Positions 55,184 through 63,867 of a stretch of 64,000 bases of DNA are shown in pieces. The position numbers and the translations under genes are program-made. Numbering within the stretch: position 1 is the first letter of the stretch; each line of letters starts with the position of its first letter. The notes below the pieces were generated by a model, which was not told where the DNA came from, did no database searches, and saw only the letters and a list, made by a program, of their open reading frames with translations. Where the stretch lies: assembly GCF_007990265.1 (NCBI RefSeq), contig NZ_BJWH01000009.1, forward strand, positions 62,001 through 126,000. The letters run 5' to 3'. Source of the DNA: Cellulomonas terrae. GTDB taxonomy: Bacteria; Actinomycetota; Actinomycetes; Actinomycetales; Cellulomonadaceae.

Positions 55184-56014
55184 TCAGCCGCGCTGGGTGG
55201 CGGCGCGACGGGCGAACCCGGCACCCACGAGACCGGCGACGGCCAGACCGGCGATCGCGAACGTCCACGCGGCCGAGCCGTTCTCGGACACGAGGCCGGC
55301 CTCGCCGGCGTTCACGCCGGACGGGTTGCTGTGCAGACCGGTGATGGTCTGCGTGGCGAGCGCCAGCGTGGCGGGCGACGCGGTGGCGCTGCCCCACGCG
55401 TAGACGATCGTGCTGGTGCCCTCGGCGACCGTCACGTCGGCCGGGCCGAGCAGCGCGGGCGTCGTGGTCCCGGTGGCCGTGACGCTCGCGGAGACCGTAC
55501 CGGCCGGGAGGTTGAGCACCTGCTCGTTCGGGTTGGTGAGGTTGGTGATCACCGGGGTGGTGCCCGCGAGCACGTCGACTCCGGGTGCGGCGGCGACGTG
55601 CCGGACGGTGAGCCGGCCCTCGCCCGCGGCGGTGGCCGAGATGTCGTTGGTGAACAGGGTCGCGGTCGGGGCGCCCGCGGCGTCCAGGTGGGCGGCGGCC
55701 GTGTAGTTCTTGCCGGCCTCGAGCGCGAGGTCGACCGGGCCGATCGCGGGGGAGCTGGCGTCGGCCGCGTCGGCCGCGGTGATCGCGACGGTGTACGTGC
55801 CGGCGGGCAGGTCCAGCGGACCGGCGAGCGAGCCGGGCGTGAAGTCGTCGAGCGTCCGTTCGCCGTTGACCCAGACGTCGACCGTGAGGCCGGGGACGCC
55901 GTGGAGCACGGAGAGCTTGGCGGGGTCGGCCACGGCCGCGGACGCGGGAACCGTGGCGAGGGTGACGAGGGCGAGCGTCCCGGCTGCGATGCCGGACAGG
56001 AGTCGTGCGCGCAT
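55184..56014 (-). CDS. secreted DUF4397-domain surface protein
   Basis: 276 residues. Cleavable signal peptide (LLSGIAAGTLALVTLATVPA), then two DUF4397 beta-rich units: KLSVLHGVPGLTVDVWVNGE... and RLTVRHVAAAPGVDVLAGTT. The C-terminus has a hydrophobic helix (WTFAIAGLAVAGLVGAGFAR) and a basic tail, like a cell-wall sorting signal, but no LPxTG precedes it; the nearest stretch is NPSGVNAGEAG. Partner of the class F sortase 8 nt downstream. Role in the cell envelope unknown. Confidence 0.88.
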   Translation of the reverse strand: MRARLLSGIAAGTLALVTLATVPASAAVADPAKLSVLHGVPGLTVDVWVNGERTLDDFTPGSLAGPLDLPAGTYTVAITAADAADASSPAIGPVDLALEAGKNYTAAAHLDAAGAPTATLFTNDISATAAGEGRLTVRHVAAAPGVDVLAGTTPVITNLTNPNEQVLNLPAGTVSASVTATGTTTPALLGPADVTVAEGTSTIVYAWGSATASPATLALATQTITGLHSNPSGVNAGEAGLVSENGSAAWTFAIAGLAVAGLVGAGFARRAATQRG

Positions 56015-56106
56015 GGTGCGTCCTTCGAGGACTGGCCCGGCGGGTACGTCGGGCGGCCGATGTGCTGACACCCCCTCTTCACCCGCCGGGCCGTTCTCGG
56101 ATGCAC

Positions 56107-56811
56107 TTATGCGCGGGCAGCCTGCGCGATCGCCGCAGCGAGGTCGACGGGCCGCGAGAACATCGGCCAGTGTCCCGTCGGCAGGTCGACGTACGTGAGG
56201 TCGTGCGCGGCGCCCAGCTCGGTGTGGAACGGCGGGCCGCCGTGGGCCATGGGCTTGAGCTGCTCGGACGGCAGGCTGGTGCAGATCGCGGTCGCGGGGA
56301 CGTCGAGCCGGCGGGGGTCGCTGACGTGCACGGCGCCCCGGACCACCTGGGCGGGGTGCGGCACCGCCCGGCGACGGAACTCCGCGAGGCCGTCCTCGGA
56401 GATGCCCTCGATGCTCGACCCCTGCGCGGCGAACTCCTCCCACGTGGGCAGCGGGACCTCGACCGGCTCGGTCGCGGAGGCGTCGATGGCGCCGCCGTCC
56501 TCGAGCGGGCCCGAGTCGACGTAGATCGCGCGACGCACCCGGTCGGGCCGCTGGTCGACGACCTCGCCGACGAGGGCGCCGCCGCCGCTGTGGCCGACGA
56601 GGACGACGTCGCCGTCGAGGGCGTCGACGAGGTCGGTGAGGGCGCGGACGTGGTCGGCGCGGGTGATGTCGCGACGGTCCGCACCGGGGTCGAGGCCGGG
56701 CAGCGTCGGCGTGTGGACGTCGAACCCCTCGGGGAGAGCGGCGACGACGGCGTCCCACGCCCAGCCGCCGAGCCAGAAACCGGGAACGAGGATCAGTGGA
56801 GTAGTGGTCAT
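56107..56811 (-). CDS. alpha/beta-fold hydrolase (esterase-like)
   Basis: 234 residues. Oxyanion region LILVPGFWLGGWAWDAVVAA, nucleophile elbow VLVGHSGGGALVGEVVDQ, acid in AIYVDSGPLEDGG or a later Asp, and the catalytic His in LPTGHWPMFSRPVDLA. Small cofactor-free esterase/lactonase type of the salicylate-binding or EstA-like group; substrate unknown. ATG 56811; the open extension upstream overlaps the operator. It is divergent from a WYL regulator, which probably controls it through the palindrome in the 64-bp spacer. Confidence 0.9.
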   Translation of the reverse strand: MTTTPLILVPGFWLGGWAWDAVVAALPEGFDVHTPTLPGLDPGADRRDITRADHVRALTDLVDALDGDVVLVGHSGGGALVGEVVDQRPDRVRRAIYVDSGPLEDGGAIDASATEPVEVPLPTWEEFAAQGSSIEGISEDGLAEFRRRAVPHPAQVVRGAVHVSDPRRLDVPATAICTSLPSEQLKPMAHGGPPFHTELGAAHDLTYVDLPTGHWPMFSRPVDLAAAIAQAARA

Positions 56812-56833
56812 GCATCCATCGTGAACCGGGTCC

Positions 56834-56864
56834 GGTGACACCGGGGTGTCACCTTTGTGTCACC
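56834..56864. promoter_or_regulatory. operator between hydrolase and WYL regulator
   Basis: GGTGACACC-GG-GGTGTCACC (56834-56853) is a perfect 9+2+9 palindrome; a further half-site GTGTCACC (56857-56864) follows at once. It lies in the short divergent spacer, 12-42 nt before the regulator start and 23 nt from the hydrolase start. Binding by the adjacent regulator is inferred. Confidence 0.8.
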
Positions 56865-56875
56865 ATGCTGGGACC

Positions 56876-57589
56876 ATGAACCGGACCGATCGTCTGTACG
56901 CCCTCGCCGAGGAGCTGCGCCGCGTCGGACCCGCGGGCACGACGAGCACCCGGCTGGCCCGCCTGTTCGAGGTGTCCGCGCGCACGGTCAAGCGCGACGT
57001 CTCCGCGCTCCAGCAGGCGGGCCTGCCGGTGACGGCGCAGGCGGGGCTCGGGGGCGGGTACGTACTGGACGCGTCCGTCGGCCTCCCGCCCGTGAACTTC
57101 ACGCCCGCCCAGGCGGTCGCCCTCGCGCTCGCGGTGAGTGCTCTGCCGGCCGGCAGCCCGTTCGGCACGGACGCGGAGGCGGCACGCGCGAAGGTGCTCG
57201 ACGCCCTGCCGACCGCCGACCGGGCGCGCGCCGACGAGCTGTCGGGCCGGGTGTGGTCGCGACCGGAGCACCCCGGGGACGTGGCGACCGCGCAGGTGCT
57301 GCGGGCGGTCGAGGAGGCGCTCGGGCGGCACCGGGTGCTGGCGATCGAGTACCGCAGCGCGGACGGGACCGTCAGCCGGCGCCGGATCGAGCCGGTGCTG
57401 CTCGCCCGCACGGAGGGCCACTGGTACGTCGCGGCCTGGTGCCAGTGGCGGGAGGCGATGCGCTGGTTCCGGCTGGCTCGCATCCTGCGCGCGGACCTGA
57501 CTCCGGAGCGCTACACCCCGCGTCCCGTGGGCGACGTCGGCGAGCCCCCTCCGGACGCGTACCCGGTCTCGTCGCGACCGTCCGACTGA
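56876..57589 (+). CDS. YafY-type transcriptional regulator (HTH + WYL domain)
   Basis: 237 residues. N-terminal helix-turn-helix: RLYALAEELRRVGPAGTTST then RLARLFEVSARTVKRDVSAL. Central linker with GLGGGYVLDASVGLPPVNFT. C-terminal WYL domain, including VLAIEYRSADGTVSRRRIEP and HWYVAAWCQWREAMRWFRLA (the W-Y core and nearby arginines that bind ligands or nucleic acid). WYL proteins sense small ligands or nucleotides and regulate neighbours. ATG 56876 is preferred to an in-frame ATG 10 codons upstream that lies in the operator. Divergent from the hydrolase. Confidence 0.92.
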   Translation: MNRTDRLYALAEELRRVGPAGTTSTRLARLFEVSARTVKRDVSALQQAGLPVTAQAGLGGGYVLDASVGLPPVNFTPAQAVALALAVSALPAGSPFGTDAEAARAKVLDALPTADRARADELSGRVWSRPEHPGDVATAQVLRAVEEALGRHRVLAIEYRSADGTVSRRRIEPVLLARTEGHWYVAAWCQWREAMRWFRLARILRADLTPERYTPRPVGDVGEPPPDAYPVSSRPSD

Positions 57590-57591
57590 CC

Positions 57592-57676
57592 CGCCACCGA
57601 GAACGGCACTTCGGCACCAGAGCGGCAGTTCGAACTGCCGCTCTGGTACCAAAGTCACGTTCTCGACACGGTGGCG
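57592..57676. repeat. 85-nt inverted repeat between WYL regulator and cellulase operon
   Basis: An almost complete palindrome centred on TTCGAA (57629-57634): inner arms ACCAGAGCGGCAGTT and AACTGCCGCTCTGGT pair perfectly over CG; the outer parts (CGCCACC / GGTGGCG, GAGAACG / CGTTCTC) also pair with small offsets. It starts 3 nt after the regulator stop and ends 37 nt before the cellulase operator. It may serve as terminator or as a dispersed repeat. Confidence 0.8.
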
Positions 57677-57713
57677 CGAAAGCGGTGGATCGACACGGGG
57701 GCGACCACTACTT

Positions 57714-57727
57714 TGAGAGCGCTCTCA
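57714..57727. promoter_or_regulatory. CebR/CelR-type operator
   Basis: TGAGAGCGCTCTCA, a perfect 14-bp palindrome, 20-33 nt upstream of the GH9 cellulase start. It closely resembles the LacI-family cellobiose-responsive operator TGGGAGCGCTCCCA of Streptomyces CebR and Thermobifida CelR. Cellobiose-released repression of the operon is expected from family knowledge; no cebR gene is in this window. Confidence 0.85.
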
Positions 57728-57746
57728 GCCGGTCGAAGGAGTCCGC

Positions 57747-60125
57747 GTGCGTCCTGTCCTGCCCCTGGTAGCCGTCCTGCTGCTGGCCACGGCCGTCCCG
57801 GCCGCTGCCGCGGACGGTCCCGAGCTCGTCCCGAACGGGTCGTTCGACGCCGAGGCCGCTCCGTGGTGGACGACGCCGGACATGGTCGCGGACACCTCGT
57901 CGGGAAGCCTGTGCGTGGACGTGCCGGGTGGGTCGAGCACCGCGTGGTCGTCGATCGTCGGGGTCGACGGCGTGCCGCTGGTCAAGGGCGAGACGTACCG
58001 GTTCGCGTTCACGGCCAGCGGCACGGCCGAGGTGCCGATCCGCGCGCTCGTCCAGATGAACACCGAGCCGTGGACGTCCACGTCCGAGGTCGGCCCGGTC
58101 ATGCAGCCGGAGCCGCAGCCGTACGAGGTGGGGTTCACGTCGACGATGGACTGGCCCGCCGGGCAGGTCGTGTTCCAGGTGGGCGGCGCGGCGGACGACT
58201 GGCGGTTCTGCGTAGACGAGGTGTCGGTGCACACCGGTGAGCTGCCCGCGCCGTTCGAGCAGGAGACCGCGACCCGGGTCCGCGTGAACCAGGTGGGCTA
58301 CCTGCCGACGGGCCCGAAGCGCGCGTCGCTGGTGACCGAGAAGACGGACCCTCTGCCGTGGCGGCTGCTCGACACCGACGGCGAGGAGGTCGCGACGGGC
58401 ACGACGACCCCGCGGGGCGAGGACCGGACGGCCGACGAGAACGTCCACGTGATCACGTTCGACGAGGTCGACGCGACCGGCGAGGGTTTCACGCTCGTCA
58501 CGGACGGCGAGACCAGTCACCCGTTCGCGATCTCCGCGGACCTGTACGCGGACCTGGCGACGGACGCGTTCGGCTACTTCTACCTCGCGCGCAGCGGCAT
58601 CGAGATCGACGGGGCGCTCGTCGGCGACGAGTACGCGCGCCCGGCGGGGCACCTCGACGTGGCGCCGAACACCGGGGACACCGCCGTCGGCTGCCAGGCG
58701 CCGCAGCCCTGGTACGCGGGCTGGACGTGCGACGGCACGTTCGACGTCCGCGGCGGCTGGTACGACGCGGGCGACCACGGCAAGTACGTCGTCAACGGCG
58801 GGATCGCGGTGCACCAGCTGCTCGACACGTGGGAGCGGGCGCTCGTGGTGCAGGGCAGGAAGACGGCCGAGGCCGGTCCGCTCGCCGACGGCACCGCACG
58901 GATCCCCGAGGCGGGCAACGGCGTGCCGGACGTCCTCGACGAGGCCCGGTGGGAGCTCGAGTGGATGCAGCGGATGCAGGTGCCGGCGGGTCAGGAGCAC
59001 GCCGGGCTGGTCTTCCACAAGGTGCAGGACGACGGCTGGACAGGGCTGCCGCTGGCACCCGACGAGGACCCGCAGACCCGTCAGGTGCACCGGCCGTCGA
59101 CCGCCGCGACGCTCAACCTCGCCGCGGTCGCCGCCAAGGGCGCGCGGCTGTGGGAGCCGTACGACGAGGAGTTCGCCGCGGGCCTGCTGGAGTCGGCGCG
59201 CGTCGCGTGGGCTGCGGCGGTCGAGACCCCCGACCTGTACGCGTCCGCGCTCGACGGCAACGAGGGCGGTGGGCCGTACGACGACAAGGACGTGTCCGAC
59301 GAGTTCTACTGGGCGGCCGCCGAGCTCTACCTGACCACCGGTGAGGACGAGTTCGCCGACGCGGTGACCGGCTCCCCGGTGCACTCCGCGGACCTCGCCG
59401 GTGCGGTCGCGTTCGACTGGCAGCGCACCGCGGCGCTCGGCCGGATGGACCTGGCGCTGGTGCCGAGCGACCTGACCGACCGCGACGCGGTCCGCGACTC
59501 GGTGGTCACGCTCGCCGACTTCGCGCTCTACCAGCAGGGGAAGGCGTTCTTCGGGCAGCCGTACCAGCCGTCCGACGCGCGGTTCGAGTGGGGCTCCAAC
59601 GGGATCATCCTGAACAACGCGGTGACCCTCGCGGCGGCCGCGGACCTCACGGGTGACGAGACGTACCGCACCGCAGCGCTGGAGAGCCTGGACCACGTGC
59701 TCGGCCGCAACGCGCTCGACCAGTCCTACGTCACCGGCTACGGCACCCAGTTCTCGCAGAACCAGCACCACCGGACGTTCGCCGCGCAGCTGGACCCGAC
59801 CCTCCCGCACCCGCCCGCCGGCACCCTGTCGGGCGGCCCGAACAGCTCGATCCAGGACCCCGTCGCGGCGCAGACCTGGCCGCAGGGGTGCGTCGCGCAG
59901 CGCTGCTACCTGGACGACATCCAGTCCTGGTCCACCAACGAGATGACGATCAACTGGAACTCGTCGCTGACGTGGATGGCGGTGTGGGCGTCCTCCGACG
60001 AGGTCGTCGAGAACGGGCCGAAGGTCGTCCTGCCATTCCGGCTCTGGATGGTCGGCGCCGTCGTCGTGGGCCTGCTCGCACTCACCGCCGTCGGCCTCGT
60101 GGTCGTCCGGAGGAGGAGGACGTGA
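57747..60125 (+). CDS. membrane-anchored glycoside hydrolase family 9 cellulase
   Basis: 792 residues. Signal peptide (VLPLVAVLLLATAVPAAAA), a carbohydrate-binding module of the CBM4/9 type (~22-165, LVPNGSFDAEAAPWWTTPD), an Ig-like CelD_N domain (~175-255, RVRVNQVGYLPTGPKRASL), and the GH9 domain (~260-745). Catalytic residues visible: nucleophile-activating Asp pair in YDAGDHGKY (Asp340, Asp343), the His segment NQHHRTF, and the acid Glu732 in STNEMTINWNSS. It ends with a transmembrane helix (LWMVGAVVVGLLALTAVGLV) and RRRR, so it is cell-bound, unlike the usual secreted form. GTG start with GAAGGAG. First gene of an operon with two ABC exporters, controlled by the upstream palindrome. Confidence 0.93.
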   Translation: MRPVLPLVAVLLLATAVPAAAADGPELVPNGSFDAEAAPWWTTPDMVADTSSGSLCVDVPGGSSTAWSSIVGVDGVPLVKGETYRFAFTASGTAEVPIRALVQMNTEPWTSTSEVGPVMQPEPQPYEVGFTSTMDWPAGQVVFQVGGAADDWRFCVDEVSVHTGELPAPFEQETATRVRVNQVGYLPTGPKRASLVTEKTDPLPWRLLDTDGEEVATGTTTPRGEDRTADENVHVITFDEVDATGEGFTLVTDGETSHPFAISADLYADLATDAFGYFYLARSGIEIDGALVGDEYARPAGHLDVAPNTGDTAVGCQAPQPWYAGWTCDGTFDVRGGWYDAGDHGKYVVNGGIAVHQLLDTWERALVVQGRKTAEAGPLADGTARIPEAGNGVPDVLDEARWELEWMQRMQVPAGQEHAGLVFHKVQDDGWTGLPLAPDEDPQTRQVHRPSTAATLNLAAVAAKGARLWEPYDEEFAAGLLESARVAWAAAVETPDLYASALDGNEGGGPYDDKDVSDEFYWAAAELYLTTGEDEFADAVTGSPVHSADLAGAVAFDWQRTAALGRMDLALVPSDLTDRDAVRDSVVTLADFALYQQGKAFFGQPYQPSDARFEWGSNGIILNNAVTLAAAADLTGDETYRTAALESLDHVLGRNALDQSYVTGYGTQFSQNQHHRTFAAQLDPTLPHPPAGTLSGGPNSSIQDPVAAQTWPQGCVAQRCYLDDIQSWSTNEMTINWNSSLTWMAVWASSDEVVENGPKVVLPFRLWMVGAVVVGLLALTAVGLVVVRRRRT

Positions 60126-62008
60126 TGCTCGGGTCGTGGTACCGCTCCGCCGTCCTGCCTCGCCGGGACATCGCCCGGCTGCTGCCCACCGCGGGGTGGG
60201 GCCTGGCGATCGGCCTGCTCGTGCTCGACGTCGTGCTCGGGCTGCTGCCGGTTGCCTTCGTGCTGGCCACGTCCGTGGTCGTCGGGCAGGTTCCCGCGGC
60301 CGTCGACGGCGGGACGGGGTCGGCGGCGTGGGGCGACCTGGTGCGGACGTTCGTGCTGGCGGCGGTCCTGTTCCTCGCGCGGCAGGTGCTCGCCCCTGTC
60401 CAGACCGCGCTGGGCGTGCGCGTGCAGCGGCGCGTCGACGGTGCCCTGCGCGACCGGGCGCTGCGGGTCGCGCTGCGGTCGACGAGCATCGCGCCGATGG
60501 AGGACCAGGCCACCCTGGAGGCCCTGACGGAGGCCACCCGGGAGTTCGAGGCCGACTTCCGTAGCCCGGGGGCGTCGGCGGCGGGTCTGGTGAACCTCGT
60601 CGCGCGCTACGTGCAGCTGCTGGGGTTCGCGACGATCGTCGGTGTGGTCGTGTCCTGGCCGGCCGCGGCGGCGCTGTTCGTCGCGACGATGGTGTTCCGC
60701 TACGGGCAGCGCGGCGGGCTGCGCCGGTACTCGGAGGTGTGGAAGGACGTCGTCGGCTTCCGCCGCCGCTCGGTGTACCTGCGCGAGCTCGCGATGGGGC
60801 CCGAGGCCGCCAAGGAGATGCGGGTGTTCGGCCTCGCGGACTGGTTCTCCGACGAGTACACCGAGGCGACGCGGAACATGCTCGACCCGGTGGCGGTGCG
60901 CCGCCGCCAGATCTACCTGGTGCCGTACCTCGTCTACACCGCGATCGGGCTGGTGATCAGCGCGTCGGTGCTCGTGACCGTCGCCCGGTCCGCGTCGGCC
61001 GGCGAGATCACGCTGACCGCGCTGGCGCTCGGCATCCAGTCGGTGGTCGCCGCGATCGCGCTCGGCGAGTACTACCCCGAGTCGGACGTCCAGACGCAGT
61101 ACGGCATGCAGGCCGTCCGGGCGCTCGCCGAGTTCGAGGAGCGGATGACGGCGGCCGAGTCGCGGCTCCCGCAGACCGGCCCCGGGCTGCCCGTGCCGCC
61201 GGACGCTCCGTCGACCGCGCTCCGGTTCGAGGACGTGCGCTTCACGTACCCCGGCAGCACCCGGCCGGTCCTCGACGGTCTCGACCTGGACCTGCCCGCC
61301 GGCCTGTGCACGGCGGTCGTCGGCGTGAACGGCGCGGGCAAGACCACGCTGGTCAAGCTGCTCACCCGACTGCACGAGCCCACCGGTGGCCGGCTCACGG
61401 TGGACGGCACCGACCTGGCCGACCTCGACGTCGCGGCGTGGCGCCGCCAGGTCAGCGTGGTCTTCCAGGACTTCGTCCGGTACGAGCTGTCGGCGGCGGA
61501 CAACATCGCCGTCGGCGCCGTGCACGCCCCGCGGGAGGCGGCCGTGCTGCGCGGTGCGGCCGAGAAGGCGGGGATCGTCGACGCCGTCGACGCGCTGCCC
61601 GATGGCTTCGACACCACCCTGTCGCGCGCGTACGAGGGCGGCGCCGACCTGTCCGGCGGGCAGTGGCAGCGGATCGCGATCGCCCGGTCGCTGTACGCGC
61701 TGGAGGCGGGCGCGCGGTTGCTCGTGCTGGACGAGCCGACGTCCGCGCTCGACGTCCGGGCGGAGGCCGAGTTCTTCGACCGGTTCGTCGAGCTCACGCG
61801 CGGCGTCACGTCGGTGCTCATCTCGCACCGGTTCTCGAGCGTGCGGCGGGCGGACCGGATCGTCGTCATCGACGCGGGCCGGGTGGTCGAGCAGGGCACG
61901 CACGACGAGCTCGTCGCGGCCGACGGGCACTACGCCCGGCTGTTCCGGCTGCAGGCCGAACGGTTCGCCGCAGGACTGGACGCCGACGGGAACGAGGTGG
62001 ACGCATGA
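60125..62008 (+). CDS. ABC half-transporter (fused TMD-NBD), first of a pair
   Basis: 627 residues. Six membrane helices at ~1-310 (e.g. GLAIGLLVLDVVLGLLPVAF), then an NBD: FTYPGSTRPVLDGLDLDLPA, Walker A GVNGAGKTTLVKLL, Q-loop region SVVFQDFVRYE, signature DLSGGQWQRIAIARSLY, Walker B LLVLDEPTSALD, His switch SHRFSS. Exporter-type fold (ABCB/MsbA-like). The ATG overlaps the GH9 stop (TGATG). Pairs with the next gene as a heterodimer. Export of a peptide, polysaccharide or lipid is possible; import of cellodextrins is not expected of this architecture. Confidence 0.93.
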   Translation: MLGSWYRSAVLPRRDIARLLPTAGWGLAIGLLVLDVVLGLLPVAFVLATSVVVGQVPAAVDGGTGSAAWGDLVRTFVLAAVLFLARQVLAPVQTALGVRVQRRVDGALRDRALRVALRSTSIAPMEDQATLEALTEATREFEADFRSPGASAAGLVNLVARYVQLLGFATIVGVVVSWPAAAALFVATMVFRYGQRGGLRRYSEVWKDVVGFRRRSVYLRELAMGPEAAKEMRVFGLADWFSDEYTEATRNMLDPVAVRRRQIYLVPYLVYTAIGLVISASVLVTVARSASAGEITLTALALGIQSVVAAIALGEYYPESDVQTQYGMQAVRALAEFEERMTAAESRLPQTGPGLPVPPDAPSTALRFEDVRFTYPGSTRPVLDGLDLDLPAGLCTAVVGVNGAGKTTLVKLLTRLHEPTGGRLTVDGTDLADLDVAAWRRQVSVVFQDFVRYELSAADNIAVGAVHAPREAAVLRGAAEKAGIVDAVDALPDGFDTTLSRAYEGGADLSGGQWQRIAIARSLYALEAGARLLVLDEPTSALDVRAEAEFFDRFVELTRGVTSVLISHRFSSVRRADRIVVIDAGRVVEQGTHDELVAADGHYARLFRLQAERFAAGLDADGNEVDA

Positions 62009-63792
62009 GGCAGACGGTGCAGGGGAGCTGGGCGCTGTTCCGGCTGGCCGGGAGCATCAGCCCCGGGAAGCTCGCGCTGTCGTCGGTGCTCATGGTGCTG
62101 CAGTCGGTGGCGCTCCCGCTGGCCGCACCGGCGCTCGCGGCCCTGACCGACGCCGCCATCGCCGGGGACGCCCGGCGCGCGTCGATCGCGGGCGTGCTCG
62201 TCGCGGTGCTCGTCGTCGCGGCGCTCACCGCGGGCCACTTCGCGCACATCTTCTACTTCGAGCTGGGCGACGAGGCCGTCATGCGCCTGGAGCGCGACCT
62301 CATCGCGCTCGCGCACGACTCTCCGGGCATCGAGCACCACGAGCGACCCGAGTACGCCGACCGGCTGCAGGTGCTGCGCACGGAGCTGAGCCGGTCGGGC
62401 TGGGGGTCGATGCAGGCGCTGCTGTCCGCTCTCGGGCTCGGTGTCGCGCTCGTCATCACGGGGGTCCTGCTCGCGCAGCTCAACCCGTGGCTCCTCCTCC
62501 TGCCGCTCGCCGCGCTGCCCCCGCTGGTCCTCGGCAAGCGCGCGGAGAACGTCCTGGGTGCCGCCCGCGCGGCTGCCGCCGCCGACAACCGTCGTGCGCG
62601 GCACCTGTTCGTCCTGTCGCTCGACGCCGCCGCCGCGAAGGAGCTGCGCACGTGCGGCCTGGGCGACGAGGTACGGACCCGGCTGCGGACGTCGTGGGAC
62701 GCGGCGACCGCGATCCTGTGGGCGGGCGAGGTGCGCGCCGACACGCTGCGTGCGGCCGGGCAGCTGGCGTTCGCGGTCGCGTACGTGGCGGCGACGCTCC
62801 TGGTCCTGCGCGACGCGGTGGCCGGGCAGCGGACGGTCGGTGACGTGGTGCTCGTCATCACGCTCGCGTCGCAGGTGAACCAGCAGGTCACGGCCGCCGT
62901 CACGATCCTCCAGCAGCTCCAGCGGGCGGCCCGGAGCATGACGGACCTGGCGTGGATGCGGGAGCTGGTGCGGTCGCAGACGGTGCACGGCGCGCAGGTG
63001 GCGGCCCCCGACGTGCTGCGCGACGGCATCCGGCTGGACGGCGTCTCGTTCACCTACCCGGGCACGGACGCGCCTGTCCTGGAGGCGGTCGACCTGGTGC
63101 TCCCGGCCGGCACGAGCGTCGCGATCGTCGGCGAGAACGGCGCCGGCAAGACCACCCTGGTCAAGCTCCTCTGCCGGTTCTACGCCCCGACGACGGGCAC
63201 GATCACGGTGGACGGCGTCGACCTGCACGACCTCGACCCCGTCGGGTGGCGCGACCGCACCGCGGCGGGCTTCCAGGACTTCTGCCGGTTCGAGCTGCTG
63301 GCGCGGCAGAACGTCGGCGTCGGGGACCTGCCGCGGATCGACTCGGACGAGGCCGTGCTGGGCGCCCTGGACCGCGCGCACTCGTCCGACGTCCTGGCGC
63401 GTCTCGAGGACGGCCTCGAGACGCAGCTGGGCACCAGCCACGCCGACGGTGCGCAGCTGTCCGGCGGGCAGTGGCAGAAGCTCGCGCTCGGCCGGGCGAT
63501 GATGCGCGAGCAGCCGCTGCTCGTGGTGCTCGACGAGCCGACGTCGGCACTCGACGCCCAGGCCGAGCACGACCTGTACGAGCGGTACGCCGCGCACGCG
63601 AAGGCCGTCGGCGCGACGACCGGCGCGGTGACGGTGCTGGTCTCGCACCGGTTCTCGACCGTCCGCATGGCCGACCTCATCCTGGTGGTCGCCGACCACC
63701 GGATCGTGGAGTCCGGGTCGCACGAGGAGCTGGTGGCTCTCGGGGGCCTGTACGCGGAGCTGTTCGGGATCCAGGCGGCGGCCTACCTCTGA
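62005..63792 (+). CDS. ABC half-transporter (fused TMD-NBD), second of a pair
   Basis: 595 residues, same layout. TMD (~1-310) with SVLMVLQSVALPLAAPALAA, then NBD with Walker A GENGAGKTTLVKLLCRF, signature LSGGQWQKLALGRAMM, Walker B LVVLDEPTSALD and SHRFSTVRMADL. It overlaps the first half-transporter by 4 nt (ATGA). The two nucleotide-binding domains differ in several places, consistent with a heterodimeric exporter. A modest hairpin follows the stop. Confidence 0.93.
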   Translation: MRQTVQGSWALFRLAGSISPGKLALSSVLMVLQSVALPLAAPALAALTDAAIAGDARRASIAGVLVAVLVVAALTAGHFAHIFYFELGDEAVMRLERDLIALAHDSPGIEHHERPEYADRLQVLRTELSRSGWGSMQALLSALGLGVALVITGVLLAQLNPWLLLLPLAALPPLVLGKRAENVLGAARAAAAADNRRARHLFVLSLDAAAAKELRTCGLGDEVRTRLRTSWDAATAILWAGEVRADTLRAAGQLAFAVAYVAATLLVLRDAVAGQRTVGDVVLVITLASQVNQQVTAAVTILQQLQRAARSMTDLAWMRELVRSQTVHGAQVAAPDVLRDGIRLDGVSFTYPGTDAPVLEAVDLVLPAGTSVAIVGENGAGKTTLVKLLCRFYAPTTGTITVDGVDLHDLDPVGWRDRTAAGFQDFCRFELLARQNVGVGDLPRIDSDEAVLGALDRAHSSDVLARLEDGLETQLGTSHADGAQLSGGQWQKLALGRAMMREQPLLVVLDEPTSALDAQAEHDLYERYAAHAKAVGATTGAVTVLVSHRFSTVRMADLILVVADHRIVESGSHEELVALGGLYAELFGIQAAAYL

Positions 63793-63803
63793 GTGTCGCG
63801 TGT

Positions 63804-63829
63804 GGGTGCCGACGGGCAGACTGGCACCC
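63804..63829. terminator. possible terminator hairpin
   Basis: GGGTGCC and GGCACCC form a 7-bp stem around a 12-nt loop, 12 nt after the ABC-transporter stop. Confidence 0.45.
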
Positions 63830-63867
63830 GCTCGGGAGGTACCGGGCGAAGCGACAGGGGGATCTTC

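Noticed and set aside
57747..63792. Interpretation of the ABC genes in the cellulase operon as a cellobiose importer
   Set aside because: Importers use separate permeases, ATPase and a binding lipoprotein. These are fused TMD-NBD exporter-type half-transporters and no binding protein is encoded.
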